Shown here: positions 15,433 through 26,395 of the stretch, one piece after another
Numbering within the stretch: position 1 is the stretch's first letter
How the letters are laid out: every line of letters starts with the position of its first letter
Source of the DNA: Woeseiaceae bacterium
GTDB lineage: Bacteria > Pseudomonadota > Gammaproteobacteria > Steroidobacterales > Woeseiaceae
Reading direction: 5' to 3'
DNA: 62,771 nucleotides
Assembly: GCA_028280615.1 (NCBI GenBank)
Contig: JANQLK010000010.1
Location: forward strand, 1 to 62,771
Position numbers and translations under genes: made by a program
The notes under the pieces: model-generated
What the model saw: the letters and a program-made list of their open reading frames with translations, nothing else
The model's database searches: none
Told to the model about the DNA's origin: nothing

Positions 15433-15969
15433 TTGGCCGTTCAGAGCATCATCGAATACCCGGACCCGCGGCTGCGCGAGGTGTCCTCAACGGTCGTCGA
15501 TTTCGACGAGACCATTGCGGCACTCGCGGTCGACCTGATCGACACGCTGCACGCGTCGAGCGCGATCGGACTGTGCGCCGCACAGATCGATCGCCCGCTC
15601 AAGATGCTCGTCATGGACCATTCGGCCGACCGATCGGCGCCCGAGATCTTCATTAACCCCGAGATCCTCGCCAAAGACCGGTACGGCTTCGTCGAGGAGC
15701 GATGCCTGTCTGTTCCCGGCATTTCGGTCAATGTCTTTCGCCCGACGAGAATCCAGGTTCGCTACCGTGACCTCAACGGCGACTCGGTCGAACGACTGCT
15801 CGAGGGCATGCCGGCAGTTTGCCTGCAGCATGAGCGGGATCACTTCGACGGCAAGCTGCTGGTCGACCGGCTGAACTGGTTCAGACGACGCCGGTTCCGG
15901 GCATCGATCGCGAAAGCCGCCCGAACGGGCTCGAGTCCAGCCGACGACCTAAGCGGGCTGTCGGCCTGA
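15433..15969 (+). CDS. def: Divergent peptide deformylase in the LH2 module
   Basis: 178 residues from a TTG start at 15433 with AGGAG 7 nt upstream; no ATG gives the full N-terminus. The three deformylase motifs are recognisable. Motif III HERDH (133-137) and the Cys of motif II (Cys91) supply the metal ligands. Motif I is AIGLCAAQ (44-51) instead of GxGxAAPQ, and motif II is ERCLS (89-93) instead of EGCLS. The catalytic Glu134 is intact, so activity is plausible with altered specificity. It is probably co-transcribed with pucC. Since LH2 alpha uses its modified N-terminal Met to bind B800, a dedicated deformylase here is suggestive; that link is inference. Confidence 0.85.
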   Translation: MAVQSIIEYPDPRLREVSSTVVDFDETIAALAVDLIDTLHASSAIGLCAAQIDRPLKMLVMDHSADRSAPEIFINPEILAKDRYGFVEERCLSVPGISVNVFRPTRIQVRYRDLNGDSVERLLEGMPAVCLQHERDHFDGKLLVDRLNWFRRRRFRASIAKAARTGSSPADDLSGLSA

Positions 15970-15975
15970 GCTGCA

Positions 15976-16437
15976 CTAGTTGTCGCGCCGCCAAACCTCG
16001 ACGGGGCGCGAGTTGCCGGCCGAGCCGGCCTCGATGATGATGTCACCGATCTTGCATGGCGCCGTACCACCCGTATCGTCACAGCTCGCGAGCGACTCGA
16101 GACGCTCGACGTGAGAAGCGCGCACCGACGCGACGGATGGCTCGGTGGGCTCGGGCGCCGTCCAGCCATCGAGGCCGCTAGACGCGGCTTCGACGGCCGC
16201 TAACGAATCAAAAACCTCGTGCTGCCGTGCCGTAGCGATGCAGCGGGCATCGGACGGCTCGATGATGACGGTCTCCGACGCCTCCTTGAGCGCCACCAGC
16301 TCCTTTCTGGCGAGCTCGCACTGCGCCCGGCTCAGGAACTCGATTTCGAGCTGGCTCTCCTGACAAACGGTTTTTCCTGCCGGAGCTATACACTCGGTCA
16401 ACGACAGAACGAAGATCTGTATCCAGGCGGTATCCAT
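15976..16437 (-). CDS. Hypothetical cysteine-containing protein
   Basis: 153 residues, family not recognised. The N-terminus has a short hydrophobic stretch (about residues 4-16) that could be a weak signal peptide, and six Cys residues (for example near 16, 25, 40, 66, 118 and 127) hint at disulfides in the periplasm. It is convergent with the deformylase gene (6 bp between stops). The frame has a normal codon pattern and an ATG but no strong ribosome site, so it could be missed or over-predicted. It points the same way as the small gene and ABC exporter upstream. Confidence 0.5.
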   Translation of the reverse strand: MDTAWIQIFVLSLTECIAPAGKTVCQESQLEIEFLSRAQCELARKELVALKEASETVIIEPSDARCIATARQHEVFDSLAAVEAASSGLDGWTAPEPTEPSVASVRASHVERLESLASCDDTGGTAPCKIGDIIIEAGSAGNSRPVEVWRRDN

Positions 16438-16604
16438 GGTTTCGCTCCCGACTGCAATCAGTCTTTCTAGTTATGGGAGTAAGACTACCAGATGGATCGT
16501 GGGCTTCATGCCGCTCTTGACAGAACGACGGGCAATATGCGGCTTATGTTAAGCAGGCAGCGGCGCCCGCGCGAACTCGCCGGCAAGCGTAGCTCGCGCG
16601 AGAT

Positions 16605-16808
16605 CTACTCCTGGTATTTCCTGATTTCGTCGACCAGGAACTGGCCGGTGCGGTTGTAAGGATCGCAGCCTGCGTCGTCTTCGACGCTCAGTTCGAGCGC
16701 TTCGATCTGTACTGCCTGCCGCCCCGGCGCCTCGGTTGGGGGCTGCCGCGCGGCGTTGGCCCGCCCGGTATCCGGTGTCTCGGTTTTCGACCGCTTCCAT
16801 GTGGACAT
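16605..16808 (-). CDS. Small protein (67 aa) downstream of the ABC exporter
   Basis: 67-residue hydrophilic protein, not recognised. The first half is basic and rich in Arg, Pro and Thr. The second half is acidic, with a single Cys in 'DDAGCDPYNRTG' and an end 'FLVDEIRKYQE'. It lies 146 bp downstream of an ABC exporter gene on the same strand. Size, position and the split character would allow a leader-plus-core exported peptide, but no RiPP enzymes or double-Gly cleavage site are seen, and the ribosome site (GGGGAGG) is far from this ATG. The start is uncertain. Confidence 0.45.
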   Translation of the reverse strand: MSTWKRSKTETPDTGRANAARQPPTEAPGRQAVQIEALELSVEDDAGCDPYNRTGQFLVDEIRKYQE

Positions 16809-16954
16809 GTCGAGTTCGTGCCTTCGCGTGATTCCTCCCCGAGAGTGTGCGGCGAGGCATCGGCACTGAACAGGCCAACCGTCGGACACATCGTACCGTT
16901 CGTCCAAAACGGACCGCCGGTCAGGCAGCAGCGACCGTTCGTCGCCCCGCGACG

Positions 16955-18832
<1,878 letters not shown>

Positions 18833-18887
18833 CGAGGATAACGCGTAGACTGTGCGCGTTTGTCATGGCGTCGAGGCGGGGAGTGCA

Positions 18888-19187
18888 TTGATCGAAAACC
18901 TGGTCCTTTCGGGGCGCGTTGTCGACCTCATGATCGTGTTGGCGGTGATGGAAGTCCTCCTTATCGGGCTCTCGTGCCGCTTCCGCGGCCGCGGCATCGA
19001 CTGGCTGCCGCTGCTCGTCAACATGGGCGCGGGCTTGTGCCTGATGCTCGCACTGCGCGCATCGCTTACGAATTCTGGGTGGCAATGGGTGGCGTTTTTT
19101 CTCGTCTGTTCGCTGTGCTTGCACGTGGCCGACGTCGTCGTCCGTTGGGGGCCCACCGGAGAGCAACACCACGACGCTCGAGCGTGA
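18888..19187 (+). CDS. Small membrane protein, unknown
   Basis: 99 residues from a TTG at 18888 that has GGGGAG 5 nt upstream; a longer GTG start at 18852 lacks one. Three hydrophobic segments lie at about 10-30, 40-58 and 66-84, with an RFRGRG basic loop between the first two and a charged C-terminus, so it should sit in the inner membrane. No family is recognised. It is divergent from the ABC exporter gene (56 bp between) and precedes crtI by 201 bp, where nothing but a short 6-bp dyad (about 19207-19227) is seen. Confidence 0.55.
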   Translation: MIENLVLSGRVVDLMIVLAVMEVLLIGLSCRFRGRGIDWLPLLVNMGAGLCLMLALRASLTNSGWQWVAFFLVCSLCLHVADVVVRWGPTGEQHHDARA

Positions 19188-19388
19188 TTCCGAACCAGCC
19201 TGGCATTCTATACCAGGCAGGCCGCGAGGCACGCTGCGCGCCGGGGCCGAGTGAGCAGCCGGAATCGCAGCCTTGCCCGACCGCCGTCCGTCCCGCCATA
19301 ATCGGGTGATGCGAGTCAACCAGGGTCTCAGTGGACTCGGGAAGCCCGTAGCAGCGCCCAGGGGCACTCCGCCCGCGCCAGGAGTTCT

Positions 19389-20879
19389 ATGAAACAGAAA
19401 TCATCTGCCGTGATCATCGGCAGCGGGTTCGGCGGTCTCGCTGCCGCCATTCGGCTGGGTGCCCGCGGCTACGAGGTCACCGTATGCGAGCGCCTCGACG
19501 CTCCCGGGGGGCGCGCCTACGTGCATCGCCAGGACGGCTTCACGTTTGACGCCGGACCGACGATCGTAACGGCGCCGTTCATCCTCGAGGAACTATGGGA
19601 GCTGTGTGGACGGCGGATGTCCGACGACATCGACTTGAGAGAGATGAAGCCGTTCTACAGAATCCGTTTCGATGACGGTTCGCATTTCGACTATTCCGGC
19701 GATGACGAAGCCATGCGCGCCGAGATAGCGCGCTTCAACCCCGATGACGTCGCGGGCTACGAACGCTTTCTCGAAGACAGCGCCGATCTCTACAAGATCG
19801 GCTTCGACGGCCTGCTGTATGCGTCGTTCGACCGCTTCGGAAAGATGCTGACCGCTGCGCCCGAGCTGTTTCGGTCGCAGTTCTATCGCTCCGTGCATGG
19901 CCTCGTCGCGCGGCATATCAAACATCCCAAGCTGCGGACGGTGTTCAGCTTCCACCCGCTCCTGGTCGGCGGGAATCCATTTACGACGACCGCGGTCTAC
20001 GCGCTGATCGCGCAGCTCGAGCGCCGCTTCGGCGTGCACTTCGCGATGGGTGGCACCGGCCGTATTGTTGAAGGAATGGTCTCCCTCATCGAGTCCCTGG
20101 GCGGCAGCATTCGCTTGAACGCGTCAGTCAACGAGATCTTCGTAGAGAATGGTCGTGCGGCAGGCGTAGTGCTCGAAGGCGGTGAGCGCCTGGCCGCCGA
20201 CGTCGTCGTGTCGAATGCGGACTCGGCGGCCACCTACCGGCGGCTGTTGCCTGCACAGTATCGACGCCGCTGGACCGATCGCAAGCTGAAGCGCGCCAAG
20301 TACTCCATGAGCCTGTTCGTCTGGTACTTCGGTACCGATCGCCAGTATCCCGATGTACCGCATCACATGATGCTGATGGGAGAACGCTACCGCGGCCTGC
20401 TCGAGGACATATTCGACAACAAGGTGCTCGCCGACGATTTCAGTCTCTACCTGCACAGGCCGACGGCGACGGACCCGTCGCTGGCGCCGGACGGCTGCGA
20501 TACCTTCTACGTATTGTCGCCGGTACCGCACCTGGACGCCGATGTGGATTGGGTCACGCAGGCCGAACCGTATCGCCAGGCAATCGAGCGGTCCTTATCG
20601 GATACCGTGCTGCCCGGGCTCGGCGATCATGTCGTGACCTCGCGCATGCTGACGCCACTGGGCTTTCGCGAAGAGCTGTTCTCCGAGAAAGGCGCCGCTT
20701 TCGGCCTGCAGCCCGTGTTGACGCAGACGGCCTGGTTCAGGCCGCACAACAAAAGCGAGGAAGTCGATGGACTGTACCTGGTCGGTGCAGGCACCCATCC
20801 CGGTGCGGGCATGCCAGGTGTGATTTCGTCGGCCAAGGTCCTGGACGAGATCGTGCCCGACCCGGCTGGTGTCCCGTGA
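19389..20879 (+). CDS. crtI: Phytoene desaturase
   Basis: 496-residue FAD-dependent carotenoid desaturase. It opens with the dinucleotide-binding motif GSGFGGLAAA (about residues 11-20) and 'ERLDAPGGRAY', and ends with the CrtI-type signature 'AGTHPGAGMPGV' near the C-terminus. It converts phytoene to neurosporene or lycopene; the absence of crtA and presence of crtC, crtD and crtF favour four desaturations to lycopene and a spirilloxanthin pathway. An AGGAG site is 6 nt from the ATG. The gene is convergent with crtD (31 bp between stops). No TGT-N12-ACA box was found upstream, so its control may differ from crtE. Confidence 0.95.
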   Translation: MKQKSSAVIIGSGFGGLAAAIRLGARGYEVTVCERLDAPGGRAYVHRQDGFTFDAGPTIVTAPFILEELWELCGRRMSDDIDLREMKPFYRIRFDDGSHFDYSGDDEAMRAEIARFNPDDVAGYERFLEDSADLYKIGFDGLLYASFDRFGKMLTAAPELFRSQFYRSVHGLVARHIKHPKLRTVFSFHPLLVGGNPFTTTAVYALIAQLERRFGVHFAMGGTGRIVEGMVSLIESLGGSIRLNASVNEIFVENGRAAGVVLEGGERLAADVVVSNADSAATYRRLLPAQYRRRWTDRKLKRAKYSMSLFVWYFGTDRQYPDVPHHMMLMGERYRGLLEDIFDNKVLADDFSLYLHRPTATDPSLAPDGCDTFYVLSPVPHLDADVDWVTQAEPYRQAIERSLSDTVLPGLGDHVVTSRMLTPLGFREELFSEKGAAFGLQPVLTQTAWFRPHNKSEEVDGLYLVGAGTHPGAGMPGVISSAKVLDEIVPDPAGVP

Positions 20880-20910
20880 CAGCCGCCGCCAGACGGCGCG
20901 GTTGTCCGAT

Positions 20911-22428
20911 TCAGAGGTCGGCGAGAACGCTCGCCGCCGCCAGCCTGCCCGAAATCGCCGTCATCGGCACGCCCGGCCCCGGATGGACCGTGCCGCCGGC
21001 CAGGTAGAGCCCGGGCACTCGCGAGCGAGAACCCATTCGGCGAAATGAACCCGACCAGCCGTGCGTTGGCCAGCCGTAGATCGCACCCTCACTGCCGGGA
21101 AACCGTTCGGCGAAATCACCGGGCGTCGTCAGCTCTACGTCGCGTCCCGAGTCGATCTCGAGACCGTGACGGCCGAGATGTGCGAACGTACGGTCGGCGA
21201 TGGAAGCGACGTCGTCGGCGGCCAATCGCCGTGGCGGCGCATTGACCAGCAGGAACAGGCGCTCGGCGCCGTTGTCGGACGCGGACCTGCCGTGGCCGCG
21301 GTCCTGCGCGCAAACGTAGACGGTCGGTTGTTGGGTGACCACGCCGTCGCGGAAGATGGCATCAAACTCGGCCGAGTAGTCGTCGCCGAAGAAGACGGTA
21401 TGGTGATCCAGCGGGAATCCCGTTGCCCTGCCGCGGACGCTCCAGGTGACGGCCGACAACGAACGCGGATCTCGCGGCCGCGGCGGCGCGGCACGTGCGA
21501 CGTCACGGCCGAGCAGACCGGCCGGCAACGCGGCGACGTCGCCGTTGAACACGACGGCGTCCGCTTCGATGCCGGTCCCGTCGCCCAGCTCGACACCGAC
21601 CGCTCGACCGTTCCTGGTTGATATCGTCGAGACCTCCTGTTCGAAACGCAGGGTCGCTCCGATGTCGATCAGACTGTCGGCGAGCGCCTCGGCGAGCCGC
21701 TGCATGCCGCCATCCACGAGCCAGACACCGGCTCGTTCGGCGTGGGCGATCAGCACCAGCGTTGCCGGCGATAAATACGGCGAGGAACCGCAGTACGTCG
21801 CATAGCGACCGAACAGCTGGCGCAGTCTCGGATCGTTGAAGTAGCGTCCGAGGACGTTCCACATCGAACTGAACGGGCTGGTCCGGAGCAGCCTCGGAAT
21901 GCCGGCGATACCCAGTTTCACGGTAAGACCGAACGGGCCCGGCCGCTCGGAGCGCATGAACGTATGGTCGAGCGCTTCGAAGATATCGGCTGATGCCGCC
22001 GCGAAGCGACGATAGCCATCCGCCTCGCGCGGCCCTGCAAAATCCCGAATCGCGTCGGCCGAACGGTCGATATCGGCAAACAGATCGAGACGGCTGCCGT
22101 CGAGCCACGAGTGGCGTGCCAGGCGATGAGGGTTCGATAGCGATACGCGTTCGGCGAATGACTGGCCGGCCGCCGCGAACAACTCCTCGAACACCCAGCG
22201 CATCGTGAACACGGTCGGGCCGGAATCGATGCCCACGCCCGCAACGTCCACCTCCCGCATCTTGCCACCGGGCGCCGACTGGCGTTCGACCAGCGTGACA
22301 TCCAGTCCGGCAGCCCTGAGCTCTATCGCGGCCGCGAGGCCGCCGATACCGGCCCCGATGACGACGACGTGCTTTGGCGAAACAGGAACCATCGAACTCA
22401 TCGTGCCTGAACTCGTGTCCTGCGTCAT
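20911..22428 (-). CDS. crtD: Carotenoid 3,4-desaturase (hydroxyneurosporene dehydrogenase type)
   Basis: 505 residues from the ATG at 22428. It has the CrtI-superfamily FAD motif 'GAGIGGLAAAIEL' near residue 26 and 'GGKMREV', and ends with 'AGGTVHPGPGVPM', a signature distinguishing CrtD-like C3,4-desaturases from CrtI. It introduces the C3,4 double bonds after CrtC hydration in the spheroidene and spirilloxanthin routes. It is divergent from an alpha/beta hydrolase gene (67 bp between starts). A second ATG 12 codons in is possible. Confidence 0.93.
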   Translation of the reverse strand: MTQDTSSGTMSSMVPVSPKHVVVIGAGIGGLAAAIELRAAGLDVTLVERQSAPGGKMREVDVAGVGIDSGPTVFTMRWVFEELFAAAGQSFAERVSLSNPHRLARHSWLDGSRLDLFADIDRSADAIRDFAGPREADGYRRFAAASADIFEALDHTFMRSERPGPFGLTVKLGIAGIPRLLRTSPFSSMWNVLGRYFNDPRLRQLFGRYATYCGSSPYLSPATLVLIAHAERAGVWLVDGGMQRLAEALADSLIDIGATLRFEQEVSTISTRNGRAVGVELGDGTGIEADAVVFNGDVAALPAGLLGRDVARAAPPRPRDPRSLSAVTWSVRGRATGFPLDHHTVFFGDDYSAEFDAIFRDGVVTQQPTVYVCAQDRGHGRSASDNGAERLFLLVNAPPRRLAADDVASIADRTFAHLGRHGLEIDSGRDVELTTPGDFAERFPGSEGAIYGWPTHGWSGSFRRMGSRSRVPGLYLAGGTVHPGPGVPMTAISGRLAAASVLADL

Positions 22429-22495
22429 TAGAACCTGTCTCACAATACCCGGGCAATCGCACGGGTGCTGCGCTACCCTGAAGACCGATGTCCGT

Positions 22496-23422
22496 ATGCG
22501 AGTGCCCAGCGTGAACGAACCGTCCCGTCTTCCCCCGGCGGTCGACGCCGAACTGCGCACCGTCGATCGTCGTGCGGGCCGGATCGGGTACTACGTTGCC
22601 GGTAACGGTCCGCCTCTGCTGCTGCTGCACAGCATCAACGCGGCGGGCTCGGTCGCCGAAGTGGCGCCGGTGTTCGATCGCTATCGCGACTCTCACAGGG
22701 TCTACGCTCCCGACCTTCCGGGGTTCGGGCAGTCCGACCGAAGCGACCGAAACTATACGCCACGCCTGTACACGGACGCGGTCCATGACCTTCTCGATGT
22801 CATCGCGGAAGACGCGGGAGACGGTTCGTTCGATGCCCTCGCGCTGTCACTCGGCGCCGAATTTCTGGCGAGGGCCGCCGCGGAAGCCCCGGAAAGATTC
22901 CGGTCTGTTGCGCTCGTGACGCCCACGGGCTTCAGCCGCGGCTCGGACAAGCTGCGCGAGCCCGAGGGCAGCACGCGCGAGATGCCGTTGCTCTCCGCGA
23001 TACTCGAATTCCCGCTCTGGAGGCGTGCGCTGTACCGCGGGCTGGTCCGGCCCGGCAGCATCCGTTACTTCCTCAAGCGTACCTGGGGTTCCGACCGGAT
23101 CGATGAGACCATGGCGGCCTACGCCGATCGCACGACCCACCGTCCCGGTGCCGAGAATGCGCCCTACGCATTTCTGTCGGGGCGCCTGTTCAGCAAGGAT
23201 ATTCGGCGAGTGTACGAGAAACTGGAAATGCCGGTCTGGCTGGCGCACGGCACCCGAGGGGACTTCAGGGACTTCAGCTGCGCGGACTGGACCGCCGACC
23301 GCGACAACTGGAGCGTCACGGCGTACGACACGGGTGCACTGCCCTTCTTCGAAGTCCCGGACAGCTTCTTCCGGGACTACCTGGAGTTCCTACAACAGGC
23401 ACATGGCCCCGACTCGGACTGA
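22496..23422 (+). CDS. Alpha/beta hydrolase of the photosynthesis cluster
   Basis: 308 residues. The alpha/beta-hydrolase fold is shown by 'LLLLHSINAAGS' (oxyanion region, about residue 40), 'YAPDLPGFGQSDRS' and the nucleophile serine in 'LALSLGAEF', a deviation from GxSxG at its first Gly. A late 'WLAHGTRGDF' strand supplies the acid region, but the usual final catalytic His is not obvious, so activity is uncertain. It lies between crtD (divergent) and pufC (convergent, 5 bp). Related hydrolases occur in photosynthesis clusters, but no substrate can be given; it is distinct from bchO at 36566. Confidence 0.8.
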   Translation: MRVPSVNEPSRLPPAVDAELRTVDRRAGRIGYYVAGNGPPLLLLHSINAAGSVAEVAPVFDRYRDSHRVYAPDLPGFGQSDRSDRNYTPRLYTDAVHDLLDVIAEDAGDGSFDALALSLGAEFLARAAAEAPERFRSVALVTPTGFSRGSDKLREPEGSTREMPLLSAILEFPLWRRALYRGLVRPGSIRYFLKRTWGSDRIDETMAAYADRTTHRPGAENAPYAFLSGRLFSKDIRRVYEKLEMPVWLAHGTRGDFRDFSCADWTADRDNWSVTAYDTGALPFFEVPDSFFRDYLEFLQQAHGPDSD

Positions 23423-23427
23423 TCGCG

Positions 23428-24441
23428 CTATTGCTGCTGTGCCAGTGCCGGAAAGGCCGTCACGGCATCCGCGCCGCCGAGAGGTTTGTTGACTCCCTGG
23501 TGGCACGTCGCGCAGTACGCCTTGGGCGCATCGCCTTCGACCGGACCCAGACGATCCTCGGGATACTCGGGACCCAGCGGGTCCAGGTATTCGCTGTTCA
23601 GCGCTTTCACCATGTTGAGTCCGTGATGCGCGGTCAGCCGGGCGGGCGTGCTCAATTCCCAGTCGGCGAAGTTGCCGGTGTAGTGACAGTAGGTGCAGTT
23701 GACACCCAGCGACGTGGACCAGTTCATCATCAGCGCGTAGTTCCACTCCGCGTCCTTGGTCGTCAGCGGGTTGCTGCCGTCTCTGAACGGCCCGAGGCTG
23801 CTTAGGCGGACGCTTTCCGAGTCCGGCGACGTCAGGTACTTTTCGAGGGCGCTCGTCGGCAGCGTCGAATAGCCCACACTCGCCACCGGAACATTCTGGC
23901 CGTCCCTCCAACCGGCGCCGGTCGGGTTACCGTATGCGCTGTCGCCTTCGTTGAACCAGATGTACTCGGGCACGTTCTTGCCGCGATGGCAGGTATAGCA
24001 GTTGACGCCGTTCGAGCCGACGTGATCGGTCCACGCGGTGTTGATGTGCTGCGTCATCTGGATCATACGCCGCGACACGACTTTCGTATAAATGTCGTCG
24101 CTCGCCAGGTCGGCCGGGTTGTGACAGTAGTTGCAGCCCTGCTCCGGGGAAACCCACGCGGTAATGGACGTCATGAGGCGCGTGAACTGGCCGACCGACA
24201 GATCGCCCAGCACCTGCACGTTCTGATAGACCTGACCGGCTTTCGGACCCGCTGCCGGCGCGGCCGGCAAAGCCGCCGGGTAGCCGAGTTCGGGCTCGTC
24301 TCTGCGCGGATTGGTGATCTGCGCCATGTTCATCCCGCGGTAGCCGACCTGGTTGGACTCGACCGGCGGTCGCTCGCATCCCGTGAGGACGATGAGCGAT
24401 GCGGCCAGCAAGCTCAACGATATGCGTGTAACGCGTTTCAT
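23428..24441 (-). CDS. pufC: Reaction-centre tetraheme cytochrome c subunit
   Basis: 337-residue periplasmic lipoprotein that re-reduces the photo-oxidised special pair. A lipobox LTGC (Cys22) follows a basic, hydrophobic signal sequence. Four CxxCH haem sites are present at Cys103-His107, Cys148-His152, Cys249-His253 and Cys310-His314, giving the full tetraheme form. It is last in the puf operon, 11 bp after pufM, and convergent with the hydrolase gene. Retention of PufC separates this reaction centre from the Rhodobacter type, which lacks it. Confidence 0.97.
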   Translation of the reverse strand: MKRVTRISLSLLAASLIVLTGCERPPVESNQVGYRGMNMAQITNPRRDEPELGYPAALPAAPAAGPKAGQVYQNVQVLGDLSVGQFTRLMTSITAWVSPEQGCNYCHNPADLASDDIYTKVVSRRMIQMTQHINTAWTDHVGSNGVNCYTCHRGKNVPEYIWFNEGDSAYGNPTGAGWRDGQNVPVASVGYSTLPTSALEKYLTSPDSESVRLSSLGPFRDGSNPLTTKDAEWNYALMMNWSTSLGVNCTYCHYTGNFADWELSTPARLTAHHGLNMVKALNSEYLDPLGPEYPEDRLGPVEGDAPKAYCATCHQGVNKPLGGADAVTAFPALAQQQ

Positions 24442-24452
24442 ATTCTCGCTCC

Positions 24453-25418
24453 CTACGGCGTTGCGGCCGGATCAGCCATGTCGGGATAGACCTCGGGATA
24501 GGGCGGCACGAACCCGTGCTCCATTCCCCAGAGATACCAGTTGTCCACTACCGTGCCGGTCAACAGGATGCCGATGCCGCCAGTGAGCGTTGTGAGGACG
24601 GCGAACCACCAGGCCCAGCGGTGGATCGACTCGAACGACGCGTTGAAACCCATCGTCCAGCGCCAGAAGATGCCGCCACGCTCCGCGCCGGTTCCGCGAT
24701 CGACGATCTGCTCGATTTCGCGGTGTGCGCCATAGTTGCCGGCGGCAAGAATCGTCGCACCGTGCATCGCGAAAATCAACGTCGAACCGTACAGGAACGT
24801 TATAGACAACATGTGGAACGGATTGTAGAAAAGGTTTCCGTAGCGCAGCGAAAACGCCGTCGTCCAGTCGAGGTGCGGGAATATCCCGAACGGTACCGCT
24901 TCGCTCCAGCTGCCCATCAGCACGGGCCGGAAGAAACCGAGCACCAGGTACAGCCAGATCGCCGAAGCGAATGCCCAGGCAACGTGGGTTCCCATGCCCA
25001 GTGCCACGGCGCGCCGGTACATGCGCACCCACCAGAGCAGGATGGACGCCGTCAGGAAGAACCCGGCGAGGAGCCACCATCCGCCCTCGTTCAACGGGGG
25101 AAGGCTCAAGCCGTATTCGGGTGGGGGCGGCTCCAGTGCCAGCCACGGCAGCAGGCGCACGAATTCGACCGGGTCCCAGCCGACCGAGGCCAGCATATTG
25201 AGGCCGATGATCTCGACCGCGATAAAGCCGAAGACCAGGGCCAAGAGTCCCGTCGTGCCGAGGTAGCCCGGACCGACCTGCGCATCGCCGAAGTACCCGA
25301 CGAGGCGCACGAAAACGGCCTTGCTGCGCTGGTAATAGCCGCCGCGCGGCAGCGGCACTCCGGGGTCCGTGTCGCCGTGGATCTGCACCCGGTTGAAAAT
25401 GTTCTGATACGTAGCCAT
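24453..25418 (-). CDS. pufM: Photosynthetic reaction centre M subunit
   Basis: 321-residue five-helix membrane protein of the type II reaction centre. The '[14 protein letters not shown]' segment holds the special-pair ligand His (M202 in Rhodobacter numbering) and, eight residues on, Tyr M210. 'AMHGATILA' holds the non-haem iron and QA region histidine. The C-terminus is extended, as in PufC-containing species. A GGAGGC ribosome site precedes the ATG, 13 bp after the pufL stop. Confidence 0.98.
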   Translation of the reverse strand: MATYQNIFNRVQIHGDTDPGVPLPRGGYYQRSKAVFVRLVGYFGDAQVGPGYLGTTGLLALVFGFIAVEIIGLNMLASVGWDPVEFVRLLPWLALEPPPPEYGLSLPPLNEGGWWLLAGFFLTASILLWWVRMYRRAVALGMGTHVAWAFASAIWLYLVLGFFRPVLMGSWSEAVPFGIFPHLDWTTAFSLRYGNLFYNPFHMLSITFLYGSTLIFAMHGATILAAGNYGAHREIEQIVDRGTGAERGGIFWRWTMGFNASFESIHRWAWWFAVLTTLTGGIGILLTGTVVDNWYLWGMEHGFVPPYPEVYPDMADPAATP

Positions 25419-25431
25419 TTCGGAGTGCCTC

Positions 25432-26259
25432 CTAGCCCCAGATCGGCAGCGACAGCCACCAGTTCCACCACTCGGGCCAGCCCTTGGTCCAGAACGGTCC
25501 GCTGATGACGATACAGACGGCGCTCCAGAATCCCGCGTTCAGTGCGAGAAACAGGCCGAGCCGGTGAATGCCAAGCGAGCCGATGGAATAACCGATCGTG
25601 TCGCGGAAAAAGCTGTTTTCGTGATAGTTGGTTTTGACGATGTCGCCCTTCTTGTGCGGGTTGGTGGCCGACAGAATAGCGCCGCCATGCAGTGCAAGCG
25701 CGAAGGTCGTCGTGAAGAAGAACGTAATGGCGATCATGTGCGCGGGATTGTAGTGGAAGTGCAGATACTGATAGCCGGTATTCGACACCCAATCCAAGTG
25801 ACTCATGATGCCGTAGGGGAAGCCGTGGCCCCACGCCCCCATGAGGACCGGCCGGATCACGACGAGCGTGATGTAGGCGAATACCGCGACACCATAGGCA
25901 ATCGGGATGTGGTAGAGCATGCCGAGCTTTCTGCTGATCTCCGCCTGCCGCAATGCCCACGAAACGAACGCACCGATCGCACAGACCGTAATCGCCTGCC
26001 ACAGGCCGCCCTCGTCGAGCGGCGCAAGCGCGAGGCCGTAGCTGATATCCGGCGGCGCGATATTGATCTGCCAGATGTTCCAGGTCGGCCCGATGGCGAT
26101 GCCGTAAAAGATCAGGCCTACGCCCAGCAGCGTAAAGAAGAGTGTCGTAACTCCGAAAAAGCCCACGTAGAACGGTCCGACCCAGAAGTCGAACAGGTCA
26201 CCGCCGATTAGCGTGCCGCCGCGCACCCGGTACTTTTGTTCGAAACTTAGCATTGACAT
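25432..26259 (-). CDS. pufL: Photosynthetic reaction centre L subunit with Gln at L104
   Basis: 275 residues with the five helices of PufL and the conserved opening '[13 protein letters not shown]'. Special-pair and accessory chlorophyll ligands are seen in 'HFHYNPAHM' (L168, L173), and the iron/QB site in '[13 protein letters not shown]'. Aligned through 'FVSWALRxxEIxRKL', the residue equal to Rhodobacter Glu L104, which hydrogen-bonds the active bacteriopheophytin, is Gln here (codon CAG). Two in-frame ATGs (26259, 26253) are possible starts. It is the third core gene in pufBALMC and follows the hairpin at 26334-26361. Confidence 0.98.
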   Translation of the reverse strand: MSMLSFEQKYRVRGGTLIGGDLFDFWVGPFYVGFFGVTTLFFTLLGVGLIFYGIAIGPTWNIWQINIAPPDISYGLALAPLDEGGLWQAITVCAIGAFVSWALRQAEISRKLGMLYHIPIAYGVAVFAYITLVVIRPVLMGAWGHGFPYGIMSHLDWVSNTGYQYLHFHYNPAHMIAITFFFTTTFALALHGGAILSATNPHKKGDIVKTNYHENSFFRDTIGYSIGSLGIHRLGLFLALNAGFWSAVCIVISGPFWTKGWPEWWNWWLSLPIWG

Positions 26260-26333
26260 CGAAAGTTACCTCCGACGACGAATTCAGGTGACGCCGTCAA
26301 ATGCCAAGGAGACTGCCCATGCTGAGGCAGTAA

Positions 26334-26361
26334 ACCGACCGCTCCCGAAGAAGCGGCCGGT
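26334..26361 (-). ncRNA. pufA-pufL intercistronic RNA hairpin
   Basis: A 10-bp stem (26334-26343 with 26352-26361, one G-U pair in RNA) with an 8-nt loop lies between pufA and pufL. In Rhodobacter a hairpin at this place stabilises the pufBA part of the message and sets the LH1 to reaction-centre ratio; the same function is likely here. Confidence 0.75.
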
Positions 26362-26395
26362 ATCGTCACACTGTTGTTTCCTGCAACGGGTTGCA

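Noticed and set aside
16517..16550. TTGACA followed by TATGTT, as in the puc promoters
   Set aside because: The spacer is 22 nt rather than 17, and there is no + strand gene behind it.
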